Shown here: positions 1 to 7,272 of the stretch, piece by piece
How positions within the stretch are numbered: the stretch's first letter is position 1
How the letters are laid out: each line of letters opens with the position of its first letter
Assembly (NCBI GenBank): GCA_015229095.1
Contig: JADGCE010000098.1
Location: 1 to 10,185, forward strand
Source: Magnetococcales bacterium
Lineage (GTDB): Bacteria; Pseudomonadota; Magnetococcia; Magnetococcales; Magnetaquicoccaceae
Length of the DNA stretch: 10,185 nt
Direction of reading: 5' to 3'
Notes under the pieces: model-generated
Told to the model about the DNA's origin: nothing
The model's database searches: none
What the model saw: the letters and a program-made list of their open reading frames with translations, nothing else
Translations under genes and position numbers: made by a program

Positions 1-4
1 AATA

Positions 5-80
5 TGGTGAGCCGTGCTGGAGTCGAACCAGCGACCCGCAGATTAAAAGTCTGCTGCTCTGCCAACTGAGCTAACGGCCC
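5..80 (-). tRNA. tRNA-Lys (anticodon TTT)
   Basis: Read on the minus strand this is a 76-nt cloverleaf including an encoded 3' CCA. The acceptor arm pairs GGGCCGT with ACGGCTC, with one G-U wobble at the second pair. The discriminator base is A. The D-loop segment reads TTAGCTCAGTTGGCAGAGC, the anticodon loop holds TTT between CT and AA (lysine), and the T arm has GCTGG/CCAGC closing a TTCGACT loop. It lies 99 bp downstream of iscX on the same strand, so it could be co-transcribed with the isc operon or read from its own weak promoter around 117-122. No second tRNA is visible before the window edge. Confidence 0.97.
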
Positions 81-116
81 ATTGCACCACTACCCCGTTA
101 CCAGGGAAGCGGGGAG

Positions 117-122
117 TGTATA
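117..122 (-). promoter_or_regulatory. Possible -10 element for tRNA-Lys
   Basis: In the 99-bp gap between iscX and tRNA-Lys the minus strand has TATACA, a 5 of 6 match to a sigma70 -10 hexamer. It would start RNA about 30 nt before the mature tRNA 5' end. No good -35 is present at 17 bp; the region there is T-rich. A short hairpin, CCCCG/CGGGG at 93-114, lies between it and the tRNA. Weak evidence: read-through from the isc operon is the alternative. Confidence 0.3.
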
Positions 123-179
123 CCCATCCAACCCAAAAGAAAAGCATCCGCGCATCCAGAGGAAAATTTTTTTGCCTCC

Positions 180-374
180 TCAATCCCGCTCATCCAGCCA
201 AGCCATCTGAATGGCTTCCAAAATTTTTTCGTTGCACCGCTCCGGGAGATCGTCAAATCCAGGCAATGCCACCACCCACTGCATCAAATCCGTAAACCGC
301 ACCGACAACGGCTCCACCTCCGGCTTGCTGTCAGCCAGGGCAATGCCAATTTCCTGCACATCTGTCCATTTCAT
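180..374 (-). CDS. iscX: Fe-S cluster assembly protein IscX
   Basis: Small acidic protein of 64 residues, matching the IscX/YfhJ family in length (E. coli 66) and in nearly all conserved blocks: MKWTD, the VRFTDLMQW segment, FDD, and the C-terminal CNEKILEAIQMAWLDE. IscX binds IscS, and also iron, at the site used by frataxin, and tunes the rate of cluster assembly on IscU. It is the usual last gene of gamma/betaproteobacterial isc operons, as here, 79 bp after fdx. The chosen ATG (374) matches the family N-terminus and has GGAG six bases upstream. An in-frame GTG at 386 would add four residues but overlaps that ribosome-binding sequence, so it is less likely. Confidence 0.95.
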   Translation of the reverse strand: MKWTDVQEIGIALADSKPEVEPLSVRFTDLMQWVVALPGFDDLPERCNEKILEAIQMAWLDERD

Positions 375-453
375 CCCTTTCTCCACCTCCCAGGGCAGCG
401 CATTGAACGATCAAAACGATTGTCACAGCCACCACAATGGCCCGAACACAGTG

Positions 454-792
454 CTATTTTTTATCTTTTTTGTCCACTTTCATGTTGACAGAATATTCCG
501 GCACTGTCACCCGCAACCCATCCAAAGCATCCGTCATCACAATCTGACATCCCAAACGACTGGTGGCAGTCAAGCCAAAGGCCATATCCAACAGATCCTC
601 CTCTTCCTCGGTCATCTCCCCCAGCTTGTCAAACCATTCTGCCGCCACGATCACATGGCAAGTGGCACAGGCCAACGAACCCTCGCATGCTCCCTCCAGG
701 GGAATGTCATACAAATGCGCCGCCTCCAACAAGGTAGTCCCCTCCTCCACCTCAACGGTCTGCTCCATGGGTAAAAAAGTGACATACGGCAT
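454..792 (-). CDS. fdx: ISC-type [2Fe-2S] ferredoxin
   Basis: A 112-residue adrenodoxin-like ferredoxin (E. coli Fdx is 111). It supplies electrons to the IscS/IscU complex for reduction of persulfide sulfur. The four cluster ligands are visible: C36, C42 and C45 in the CEGSLACATC loop and C82 in RLGCQ. The acidic patch EMTEEEEDLLDMA (about 59-71), used for partner binding, is also present. The ATG at 792 gives the family N-terminus (MPYVTFLP) and lies 11 nt after AAGGGAG, which itself overlaps the end of hscA. In-frame TTG (816) and GTG (804) upstream starts lack a usable ribosome-binding site. The tail (KVDKKDKK) is unusually lysine-rich and encoded by an A-rich tract. The gap to hscA is 16 bp, so it is part of the operon. 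Confidence 0.95.
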   Translation of the reverse strand: MPYVTFLPMEQTVEVEEGTTLLEAAHLYDIPLEGACEGSLACATCHVIVAAEWFDKLGEMTEEEEDLLDMAFGLTATSRLGCQIVMTDALDGLRVTVPEYSVNMKVDKKDKK

Positions 793-808
793 CTGGTCAA
801 TCACTCCC

Positions 809-2749
809 TTAGGCAAAATCTGTCATGTTGCGGCCTACCATGGCCGCTTGAATGCTACGGTCCATGCGCCGTTGGGCAAAAAAGGCCGTCTCCTGGTCCA
901 ACCGGGCCATCTCCTGGTTAATCAACGTCGCATCCTGTCCGCGCGAAGCCTCCCACAGCTGCAAGGTAACCGCCTTGACCCGGCGCAATTCCGCCTCAGA
1001 GAGCAGATCTCCATCCTGCTTCAAAGCCGCCCCCACCGCAGATAACACCCGTTCCGCTTCCACCCGCGCCTCGTTCAACAAACGAGCCTGCAAGTCTGCC
1101 GCACCGTGGGACAACGCATCCCGCAACATCTCCTCAATCTGACCATCGCTCAATCCATACGATGGTTTCACCCGTACCGACTGCTCAATCCCGGTACTCT
1201 CTTCCCGGGCCGAAACCGTTAGCAGACCATCCGCATCGACGCCAAATGTCACCCGAATCCGGGCCGCACCCGCCACCATCGGCGGAATGCCCCGCAACTC
1301 AAAACGGGCCAGCGACCGACACTGACTCACCAATTCCCGCTCTCCCTGCACGACATGGATCTCCATGGCCGTTTGACCATCCTTGAACGTGGTAAAATCC
1401 TGGGCACGAGCCGTGGGAATGGGGGTGTTACGGGGAATAATCTTTTCTGCCAACTCTCCCACCGTCTCCAACCCCAGAGAGAGAGGGGTCACATCCAGCA
1501 ACAACAATTCCGTGTCCCCGTTACCTGCCAACAGATCGGCCTGATGGGCCGCCCCCAGTGCCACCACCTGATCCGGATCCAGATCACATAACGGTTCTCT
1601 CTGAAACAACTGCGCCACAAAACGCCGCACCAATGGCACCCGGGTGGATCCTCCCACCAAAACCACTCCCTGCAAGGCCGCCGCCGTCACACCGGCATCC
1701 TTCAGGGCGCGACGACAGGCCACCCCGGTGCTGTGCAGCAAATCGCCAATCCACGCCTCAAACTGGGGGCGGGTGATGGTGCGCCGTCCGCTCTCCCCGG
1801 CAGGCCAAGCCTCCAGGCCATCCGGCAGGGGCAACGTCGCATCCACCGACTCCCACTCCGAAAGCTGTTCCTTGATGCGTCGCGCCTCCCGGCGACAGGC
1901 CTGCAAAAAACGGCTGTCTGGAATCGAAACGCCCGCCTCCCGCAGCAGATAATCCACCACCCGCTGGTCAAAATCATCCCCCCCCAAGCGGGAATTCCCC
2001 CCGGTGGCCAGCACCTGAAAGACCCCCTCGTTCAGACGCAGTATGGAGATGTCAAAAGTGCCACCCCCCAGATCGTAGATGGCAAACAATCCTTGCCGTC
2101 CTTCTCCCTCCTGGAAGGCATCCAAACCATAGGCCAGGGCGGCCGCCGTCGGCTCGTTGACCAGACGCATCACCTCCAATCCGGCCAGACGGGCCGCATC
2201 TTTGGTTGCCTGCCGCTGTGCATCATCAAAATAGGCCGGGACAGTCACCACAGCCCCCTGCAACGGGCCCCCCAAAGCCTCCTCGGCACGCACTTTCAAG
2301 GATCTCAGTATCTCGGCTGACACCTCCACGGGCGAAACCCGGCGTGCTCCCAAGACAATCTGAACCATACCCCCCTCCCCGTCCAACAACTGCAGCGGCG
2401 TTTGCATCCCCCCCTCCCCGCTGGACAACTCCGCCAAGCCGCGCCCCATCAGCCGTTTTACCGAACTGATGGTCCGCTGCGGGTGCAGCAGGGCCTGCGC
2501 CTCTGCCGCATGGCCGACCAGGACCGCGCCATCCAGGCCATAATGAACAACGGAAGGCAGGGCCGTTCTTTCCGCATCATCGGCGATACAGGCCGGTTGG
2601 CCCTCCAGATTGATGGCCGCCACCAGGGAAAATGTGGTGCCCAGATCAATCCCTACAACCCTCCTCTGCCGCCCCCCTCTCTCCAACAAATCGACTTCAT
2701 GAGGCTTACGAGACTGACCCGGCTCGGCAATGTCCAACAAAAGATCCAT
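809..2749 (-). CDS. hscA: Hsp70-type chaperone HscA
   Basis: Specialised Hsp70 of 646 residues (E. coli HscA 616). It binds the LPPVK loop of IscU and, driven by ATP hydrolysis and HscB, helps release the Fe-S cluster to acceptors. The nucleotide-binding domain (about 31-412) has GIDLGTT (33-39), YDLGGGTFD (225-233) and VGGSTRVP (365-372). The interdomain linker LLLLDVTPLSLGLE (416-429) leads into the beta-sandwich substrate domain and a helical lid, where only moderate conservation is expected. The N-terminus DIAEPGQSRKPHE matches the ISEPG start typical of HscA rather than DnaK. A somewhat longer linker before the first ATPase strand and small insertions near 105-125 account for the extra length. 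AAGGG six bases before the ATG overlaps the hscB stop, so the two are tightly coupled. Confidence 0.97.
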   Translation of the reverse strand: MDLLLDIAEPGQSRKPHEVDLLERGGRQRRVVGIDLGTTFSLVAAINLEGQPACIADDAERTALPSVVHYGLDGAVLVGHAAEAQALLHPQRTISSVKRLMGRGLAELSSGEGGMQTPLQLLDGEGGMVQIVLGARRVSPVEVSAEILRSLKVRAEEALGGPLQGAVVTVPAYFDDAQRQATKDAARLAGLEVMRLVNEPTAAALAYGLDAFQEGEGRQGLFAIYDLGGGTFDISILRLNEGVFQVLATGGNSRLGGDDFDQRVVDYLLREAGVSIPDSRFLQACRREARRIKEQLSEWESVDATLPLPDGLEAWPAGESGRRTITRPQFEAWIGDLLHSTGVACRRALKDAGVTAAALQGVVLVGGSTRVPLVRRFVAQLFQREPLCDLDPDQVVALGAAHQADLLAGNGDTELLLLDVTPLSLGLETVGELAEKIIPRNTPIPTARAQDFTTFKDGQTAMEIHVVQGERELVSQCRSLARFELRGIPPMVAGAARIRVTFGVDADGLLTVSAREESTGIEQSVRVKPSYGLSDGQIEEMLRDALSHGAADLQARLLNEARVEAERVLSAVGAALKQDGDLLSEAELRRVKAVTLQLWEASRGQDATLINQEMARLDQETAFFAQRRMDRSIQAAMVGRNMTDFA

Positions 2750-2758
2750 CGTTAACCC

Positions 2759-3460
2759 TTATACTCCCTGTTCGGATATGTTTTCTTCTGCCTGATCCAA
2801 CGCCTCCAGAAAGCGGCGATGATAGCGCAAACGATGGTTGACCCGCACAATCTGCTGCCGCAACTCCGGCGCACACACCGCCTCCCGACCCGCTTCGGCG
2901 GGCAGACAAGAGGCAAAAAGCCGAGCCAGTTGCGCTTCATCCTGTTCCAGGCACCGTTCTGTCTCTTCACGCATGCGCCCCAACTGCTGCGCTGCACCCG
3001 CTGCCGACAGATCCACCGCCTCCAATGCCTCCCGCTGCTCCATCACTTCCATCAAAAAGGCGGGATCCTGGGGTTCCGACTGACCCGGATCGGCGACCCT
3101 GTACCCCAACCTTTCCAGGAGATATTCGCTCCTCAGCAGCGGATCCCGGATCGTTTGGTAGGCCTGGTTGATGCGGGTCACATGCTCCAGGGAGAGACGT
3201 CGCTCTGTGGCACTCCGACTGGCAAAACGGTCAGGATGAAACTGTCTTTGCAAGGATTGGTAGTTCTCTTCCAGCTGTTCAACCGCCAAAGAAAAGGAGA
3301 ACTGTAGGGAAAACAGCCTGAAATAGTCCACATTGCCCGTTGTCGGCTGGATCACCTGACAGGTGGGGCAAAAGGCCGTATCCATGACCAATCCTTGACA
3401 AGACCAGCAACTTTTGCCCCGCTCAGGGGCCGGGGAAGAGAGACCGCTCAACGCCTTCAT
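2759..3460 (-). CDS. hscB: J-protein co-chaperone HscB with N-terminal four-cysteine module
   Basis: A 233-residue DnaJ-type co-chaperone (E. coli HscB 171) that delivers IscU to HscA and stimulates HscA ATPase. The J domain starts at VDYFRLF (44-50) and carries the essential HPD at 75-77 (RQFHPDRF). The C-terminal three-helix bundle for IscU binding follows, with ERRLSLEHVTRINQAY, LRSEYLL and FLMEVMEQREAL recognisable. The odd part is residues 1-43: two CxxC pairs, C18/C21 (CWSC) and C31/C34 (CPTC), then VIQP before the J domain. This resembles the metal-binding N-terminal domain of human HSCB/HSC20 and is absent from E. coli HscB. The ATG at 3460 overlaps the iscA stop as ATGA, implying translational coupling. 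An upstream GTG at 3487 would lie deeper inside iscA and is less likely. Confidence 0.95.
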   Translation of the reverse strand: MKALSGLSSPAPERGKSCWSCQGLVMDTAFCPTCQVIQPTTGNVDYFRLFSLQFSFSLAVEQLEENYQSLQRQFHPDRFASRSATERRLSLEHVTRINQAYQTIRDPLLRSEYLLERLGYRVADPGQSEPQDPAFLMEVMEQREALEAVDLSAAGAAQQLGRMREETERCLEQDEAQLARLFASCLPAEAGREAVCAPELRQQIVRVNHRLRYHRRFLEALDQAEENISEQGV

Positions 3461-3783
3461 ACCTTGAAGGATTCCCCGCAGCCACACTGCCCCTTCACCT
3501 GCGGATTGATAAACTTGAAGCCGGACTTGAAGGCCGACGATTCAAAATCCACCTGGGTGCCATCCAATGCCAACAGCGATTTGCCATCCACCACGATACG
3601 CACACCATAACTTTCAAATACCTGATCAAACTCCTCCACCGTGTCGGTATATTCCAGCTTGTAAGAGAGTCCCGAACAACCAGAGGTGGTCACCCCAATC
3701 CGCACCGCCGCTTCTGGCGTACCCCGCCTGGCCAGCATCTCCCGGGCCTTCCCGGCCGCCCGTTCCGTCATCACCACACCCAT
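3457..3783 (-). CDS. iscA: A-type Fe-S carrier IscA
   Basis: A 108-residue A-type carrier (E. coli IscA 107) that accepts Fe-S clusters or iron and passes them to apo-proteins. The three conserved ligand cysteines are C36 (TSGCSGLSY) and C100/C102 (GQCGCGESF). The ATG at 3783 was chosen because GGAAGGAG lies eight bases upstream and the start fits the family (MGVVMTERAAGKAREML). The longer open frame reaching 3903 runs back into iscU and would overlap it. The gap to iscU is 64 bp, and the 3' end overlaps hscB by four bases. Placement between iscU and hscB is the classic isc order, which supports IscA over ErpA or SufA. Confidence 0.95.
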   Translation of the reverse strand: MGVVMTERAAGKAREMLARRGTPEAAVRIGVTTSGCSGLSYKLEYTDTVEEFDQVFESYGVRIVVDGKSLLALDGTQVDFESSAFKSGFKFINPQVKGQCGCGESFKV

Positions 3784-3847
3784 TTTTGCATCTCCTTCCC
3801 AATCACAGTGCCCATGCCATGGAATGGTTTGGCCTGAGCTCACGCCC

Positions 3848-4237
3848 TCAACCCATGCTTTTCTGCTTCTGCCGATAGTCGGCCACAGCCGTCTTGATGG
3901 CATCCTCTGCCAACACCGAGCAGTGTATTTTGACAGGCGGCAAAGCCAACTCCTCTGCCACTTGCTGGTTTTTGATCAACAGGGCCTCATCCAAACTCTT
4001 GCCCTTGAGCCATTCGGTCACCAACGACGAAGAGGCAATGGCCGACCCACAACCAAATGTCTTGAATTTTGCCTCGGAAATGACCCCCTGATCATCCACC
4101 CGGATCTGCAACTTCATCACATCCCCACAAGCCGGGGCACCCACCATGCCCGTGCCCACCTGGGGATCATTCTTGTCCAGACTGCCCACATTGCGTGGGT
4201 TTTCATAGTGATCCAATACCCGCTCATTGTATGCCAT
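3848..4237 (-). CDS. iscU: Fe-S cluster scaffold IscU
   Basis: A 129-residue scaffold on which [2Fe-2S] clusters are built from IscS-derived sulfur. It is almost collinear with E. coli IscU. Ligands are present at C37 (GAPACGD, with the modulatory D39), C63 (FGCGSA), H105 and C106 (KIHCS). The HscA recognition motif LPPVK occupies 99-103, so the HscA/HscB pair encoded downstream has its expected client. AAGGAG lies seven bases before the ATG. The gap to iscS is 57 bp. The N-terminus MAYNERVLDHYENPRNVGS is typical of the ISC rather than the NIF or SUF branch of the U-type scaffolds. Confidence 0.98.
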   Translation of the reverse strand: MAYNERVLDHYENPRNVGSLDKNDPQVGTGMVGAPACGDVMKLQIRVDDQGVISEAKFKTFGCGSAIASSSLVTEWLKGKSLDEALLIKNQQVAEELALPPVKIHCSVLAEDAIKTAVADYRQKQKSMG

Positions 4238-4294
4238 GATCCAACTCCTTCTTGATCTGTTTCGTATGCACCCCTGCGCGCAGCAGGATTATCG

Positions 4295-5527
4295 TTAGTG
4301 AGCATCCCACTGGATGCTGTTGATATCCACACCATCCTGAGCCATCTCCCAGAGAGGAGACATCTCCCTCAGGCGGTTGACGGCTTGGACAACGGTCTGA
4401 ACCACAAAGTTCACCTCTTCCTGCGTTGTAAAACGCCCCAAACCAAATCGGATGGAGGTGTGCGCCTGCGCCTCACTGACACCCAGGGCACGCAACACGT
4501 AGGAGGGCTCCAGGGAGGCAGACGTGCAGGCGGAACCGGATGAAACCGCAACCTCCTTGATGGCCATCATCAGAGATTCCCCCTCAACATACCCGAAGGA
4601 GATGTTGACATTGCCCGGCAGACGATGTTGCAAATCGCCATTGACCTCCACATGGGTCAACTGGGAGAGGATGCCTTGCACCAACTGCTCGCGCAATCCG
4701 AGTACCCGCCGATTTTCCTCCTCCATCTCCTCCATGGCCAGCGCACAGGCCTTGCCCAATCCTACCAGCAATGGCGTTGGCAAGGTGCCAGAGCGCATGC
4801 CCCGTTCGTGACCGCCACCGTGAAAAAGCGGTTTCAAGCGAACCCTCGGTCTCCGCCGCACATACAAGGCGCCTACCCCCTTGGGGCCATAAATTTTATG
4901 GCCTGAGAGAGAGAGCAGATCGATCTGCATGGCCTCGACATCCAGGGGGATTTTTCCCACCCCCTGGGCAGCGTCACAGTGAAACAATACCTTTTTCTTC
5001 CGGCATAAACGGCCAATCTCCATCAGCGGCTGAACGACACCAATCTCGTTGTTGGCGGCCATGATGGAAACCAGGAGTGTCTCGTCGGTGATGGCCGCCT
5101 CCAGGGCTTCCAGTTCCACCAAACCATTTTTTTGCACCGGCAGATAGGTGACGGTAAAGCCCTCCGCCTCCAGATGGCGACAGGTATCCAGAACCGCCTT
5201 GTGTTCTGTCACCGGGGTGATCAGATGATGGCGGCCTTTGTCTGCACCACTGGCCTCGCGCCGATAAAAACGGGCCGCTCCCTGAATGGCCAAATTGTCC
5301 GATTCTGTGGCACCCGAGGTAAAAACAATCTCACGGGAGTCCGCCCCCAGGATTCGGGCAACCTGTTCTCTGGCCTCTTCCACCGCCTGTTCCGCCTCCC
5401 AGCCATAGGCATGGGAGCGCGAGGCCGGGTTGCCAAATTTTTCTACAAACCAGGGCAGCATGGCCTCCAGAACCCTGGGATCCATGGGAGTCGTACCCTG
5501 ATAGTCCATATAAACCGGATGTTTCAT
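4295..5527 (-). CDS. iscS: Cysteine desulfurase IscS
   Basis: PLP-dependent group I desulfurase of 410 residues (E. coli IscS 404). It converts cysteine to alanine and hands persulfide sulfur to IscU and other acceptors. Visible are H109 (TEHK) stacking on PLP, the Schiff-base lysine K211 (SGHKIYGPKG), the flexible active-site loop with C334 (SSGSACTSASLEPS), and the IscU-docking tail SPLWEMAQDGVDINSIQW. The last feature is diagnostic of true IscS. The start at 5527 (MKHPVYMDY) matches the family and has GGAG nine bases upstream. In-frame ATGs at 5533 and 5536 and a GTG at 5542 would add 2-5 residues. The N-terminal DYQGTTP has glycine where E. coli has alanine, which is probably harmless. 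It lies 52 bp after the nifS-like gene. Confidence 0.97.
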   Translation of the reverse strand: MKHPVYMDYQGTTPMDPRVLEAMLPWFVEKFGNPASRSHAYGWEAEQAVEEAREQVARILGADSREIVFTSGATESDNLAIQGAARFYRREASGADKGRHHLITPVTEHKAVLDTCRHLEAEGFTVTYLPVQKNGLVELEALEAAITDETLLVSIMAANNEIGVVQPLMEIGRLCRKKKVLFHCDAAQGVGKIPLDVEAMQIDLLSLSGHKIYGPKGVGALYVRRRPRVRLKPLFHGGGHERGMRSGTLPTPLLVGLGKACALAMEEMEEENRRVLGLREQLVQGILSQLTHVEVNGDLQHRLPGNVNISFGYVEGESLMMAIKEVAVSSGSACTSASLEPSYVLRALGVSEAQAHTSIRFGLGRFTTQEEVNFVVQTVVQAVNRLREMSPLWEMAQDGVDINSIQWDAH

Positions 5528-5579
5528 GCCCATCATCTCCACCGTTAAAATGCCTAGCCACCACGTTCAAGAGGGCCTC

Positions 5580-6743
5580 TCATGCCTGTGTGGCAGGAGC
5601 GGACAGTTGCCGTAATCGTTTGATCACAGAGACAAAAGAGACCACAAAACGGTCCACATCGACTGCTGTGCTGTTCCATCCCAGACTGACCCGCACCATG
5701 CTGGTGGCCAACTCCGCTGAGACACCCATGGCCACAGGCACATGGGAGGGTTGACTGCGTCCTGAAGAACAGGCCGAACCACTGCTGACAGCAATGCCCT
5801 CCAGGTCCAAATTCATCACCACCGTTTCACCATGGATGCCGGGCACCAGTATCGCACTGGTATTGGCCAACCGCGTTTCCGCCTGCTGTCCCAGGATCAC
5901 AGAGTCCGGGATGGCGGTCTGAATACGCCCTTCCAGGGTTTGTTGCAGATGGCGCAGACGGCGGCCCTCTTCCGCCAAGGTTTCCTGGGCCCACTGCGCG
6001 GCCAGACCACACCCCACGATACTTGGCACATTTTCCGTCCCCGCCCGTCGTCCCCGCTCCTGCCCACCACCCAGCAACAGCGGTTCCAGCCCCAGGGCAT
6101 GCTCCACCACCAGTGCCCCCACACCTTTGGGTCCGCCAAATTTGTGGGCCGACAAGGACAACATGTCCACACCCAACCTCCCGAAACAGATCGGCACTTT
6201 ACCCACACTCTGCACCGCATCCGTATGCACCGGAATGGCAGGGGAATGATGGTGACAGAGCTGCGCAATCTCTTCCAGAGGTTGAATAACGCCGGTTTCA
6301 TTGTTGGCGTGCAGGATGGAGACCAACACAGTATCCTGACGCAGGACTGCTTGCACCGCCTCAGGAGAGAGACGCCCCTGATCATCCACCCCTACCTGCG
6401 TCACCGCCATGCCACACCGATTGAGTCGTTCACACAGTTTCAACAGGGAGGCATGTTCCACAGCACTGATGACCACATGGCCCTGGAAACGGCGGCGGGC
6501 CGCGCAACCCATCAAGGCCAGATTGTTGGCCTCGGTGCCTCCGCTGGTAAACACAATCTGACTCTCGTGGACAGCCAGCAGGGCCGCCAACCGACGGCGC
6601 CCTTCGTCCACCCCCTGGCGCGCCCCGCGACCGCTGCGATGCACCGATGAAGGATTGCCGGCCTGCTCTGCAAAAAAAGGCAGCATCCCCTCCAACACCT
6701 GGGGCAAAACAGGAGAGGTGGCATTATGATCCAGATAGACCAT
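5580..6743 (-). CDS. NifS-like cysteine desulfurase (second copy)
   Basis: Group I cysteine desulfurase of 387 residues, clearly distinct from the iscS next to it. Catalytic residues are intact: H97 (VEHASL), D174 (HTDAVQ), PLP lysine K201 (SAHKFGGPKG) and loop cysteine C325 (SSGSACSSGRSQPSHV). GRRAGTENV (231-239) is typical of the NifS subgroup. It lacks the IscS C-terminal IscU-docking tail and ends shortly after KRLRQLSAP. In alphaproteobacterial suf operons a NifS-like desulfurase commonly follows iscR, and that may be the origin of this gene. Its acceptor is not evident: it could feed IscU, tRNA thiolation or another pathway. AGGAGG lies five bases before the ATG, and the gene overlaps the end of iscR by 20 bp, so it is firmly in the operon. 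Confidence 0.93.
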   Translation of the reverse strand: MVYLDHNATSPVLPQVLEGMLPFFAEQAGNPSSVHRSGRGARQGVDEGRRRLAALLAVHESQIVFTSGGTEANNLALMGCAARRRFQGHVVISAVEHASLLKLCERLNRCGMAVTQVGVDDQGRLSPEAVQAVLRQDTVLVSILHANNETGVIQPLEEIAQLCHHHSPAIPVHTDAVQSVGKVPICFGRLGVDMLSLSAHKFGGPKGVGALVVEHALGLEPLLLGGGQERGRRAGTENVPSIVGCGLAAQWAQETLAEEGRRLRHLQQTLEGRIQTAIPDSVILGQQAETRLANTSAILVPGIHGETVVMNLDLEGIAVSSGSACSSGRSQPSHVPVAMGVSAELATSMVRVSLGWNSTAVDVDRFVVSFVSVIKRLRQLSAPATQA

Positions 6744-7272
6744 CTCTCCCTCCTGTCGTCATGCTCCCTCCCTCCCCATCCTCCCCCCGAAAGGGATGAG
6801 CGGATGCCGGGTCCACTGCCGGGGCGCCATCCTCCACACCTTCCCGCCTCTCCGACAGCAACCGACCCAGATGGACCGATTCCAAATATTGGTTGATATG
6901 CTGCCCCATATCTTCCCAAAGATGGTGGGTAATACAACGGGAAGAATTTTTATTATCGCTGGACCCTGGGCGACACCCATGCTCCGAACCGCCCTCACAG
7001 GAGGTGGCCTGAATCGGCTCATCCACTGCACGAATAATATCGGCTACCGATATGGCCTCCGGTTTGCCGCTCAGCATATAACCGCCACCCGGTCCCCGTA
7101 CACTGCGCACCAAACCCCGTCGTCGCAATTTGGCAAACAGCTGTTCCAGGTAAGAGAGAGAGATCTCCTGTCTGTTGGCGATCTCCGCCAGTGAGGTGGG
7201 TTTCTCAATACCGTGAAAAGAGAGATCCAGCATGGCCGTCACTGCATAACGTCCACGAGTCGTCAATTTCAT
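6724..7272 (-). CDS. iscR: Rrf2-family Fe-S regulator IscR
   Basis: A 182-residue winged-helix regulator that senses Fe-S status; holo-IscR normally represses its own isc operon. The DNA-binding half matches E. coli IscR closely: MKLTTRGRYAVTAMLDL, ISLSYLEQLF (with E43, the residue that tunes operator choice) and SVRGPGGGYML in the wing. The cluster ligands appear as C92, C100, C113 and H116 (CITHHLW). The spacing is wider than in E. coli (92, 98, 104, H107), with an inserted stretch rich in Ser/Asn/Asp between the second and third cysteine. The C-terminal 40 residues are polar and not conserved. The start at 7272 has GGAG seven bases upstream and overlaps the cysE stop as ATGA. The 3' end overlaps the nifS-like gene by 20 bp. 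A likely operator is seen upstream of cysE at 8081-8105. Confidence 0.95.
   Translation of the reverse strand: MKLTTRGRYAVTAMLDLSFHGIEKPTSLAEIANRQEISLSYLEQLFAKLRRRGLVRSVRGPGGGYMLSGKPEAISVADIIRAVDEPIQATSCEGGSEHGCRPGSSDNKNSSRCITHHLWEDMGQHINQYLESVHLGRLLSERREGVEDGAPAVDPASAHPFRGEDGEGGSMTTGGRDGLSGS

Noticed and set aside
156..180. Possible terminator after iscX (A/T-run with GAGG/CCTC arms)
   Set aside because: The arms are short with a bulge, and the T-run lies inside the would-be stem rather than after it on the transcribed strand, so it does not look like an intrinsic terminator.
1733..2320. Plus-strand open frame of about 195 codons inside hscA
   Set aside because: Opposite strand of the hscA ATPase domain with no recognisable protein features; explained by GC-rich codon bias.
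3784..3903. N-terminal extension of iscA by 40 residues
   Set aside because: The extension overlaps the iscU coding end, has no family similarity, and the internal ATG at 3783 has an excellent ribosome-binding site and the expected N-terminus.
5832..6650. Plus-strand open frame of about 272 codons inside the nifS-like gene
   Set aside because: Antisense shadow of a gene with intact catalytic motifs; the composition (rich in His, Gln, Pro, Arg) is typical of a reverse-strand artefact.
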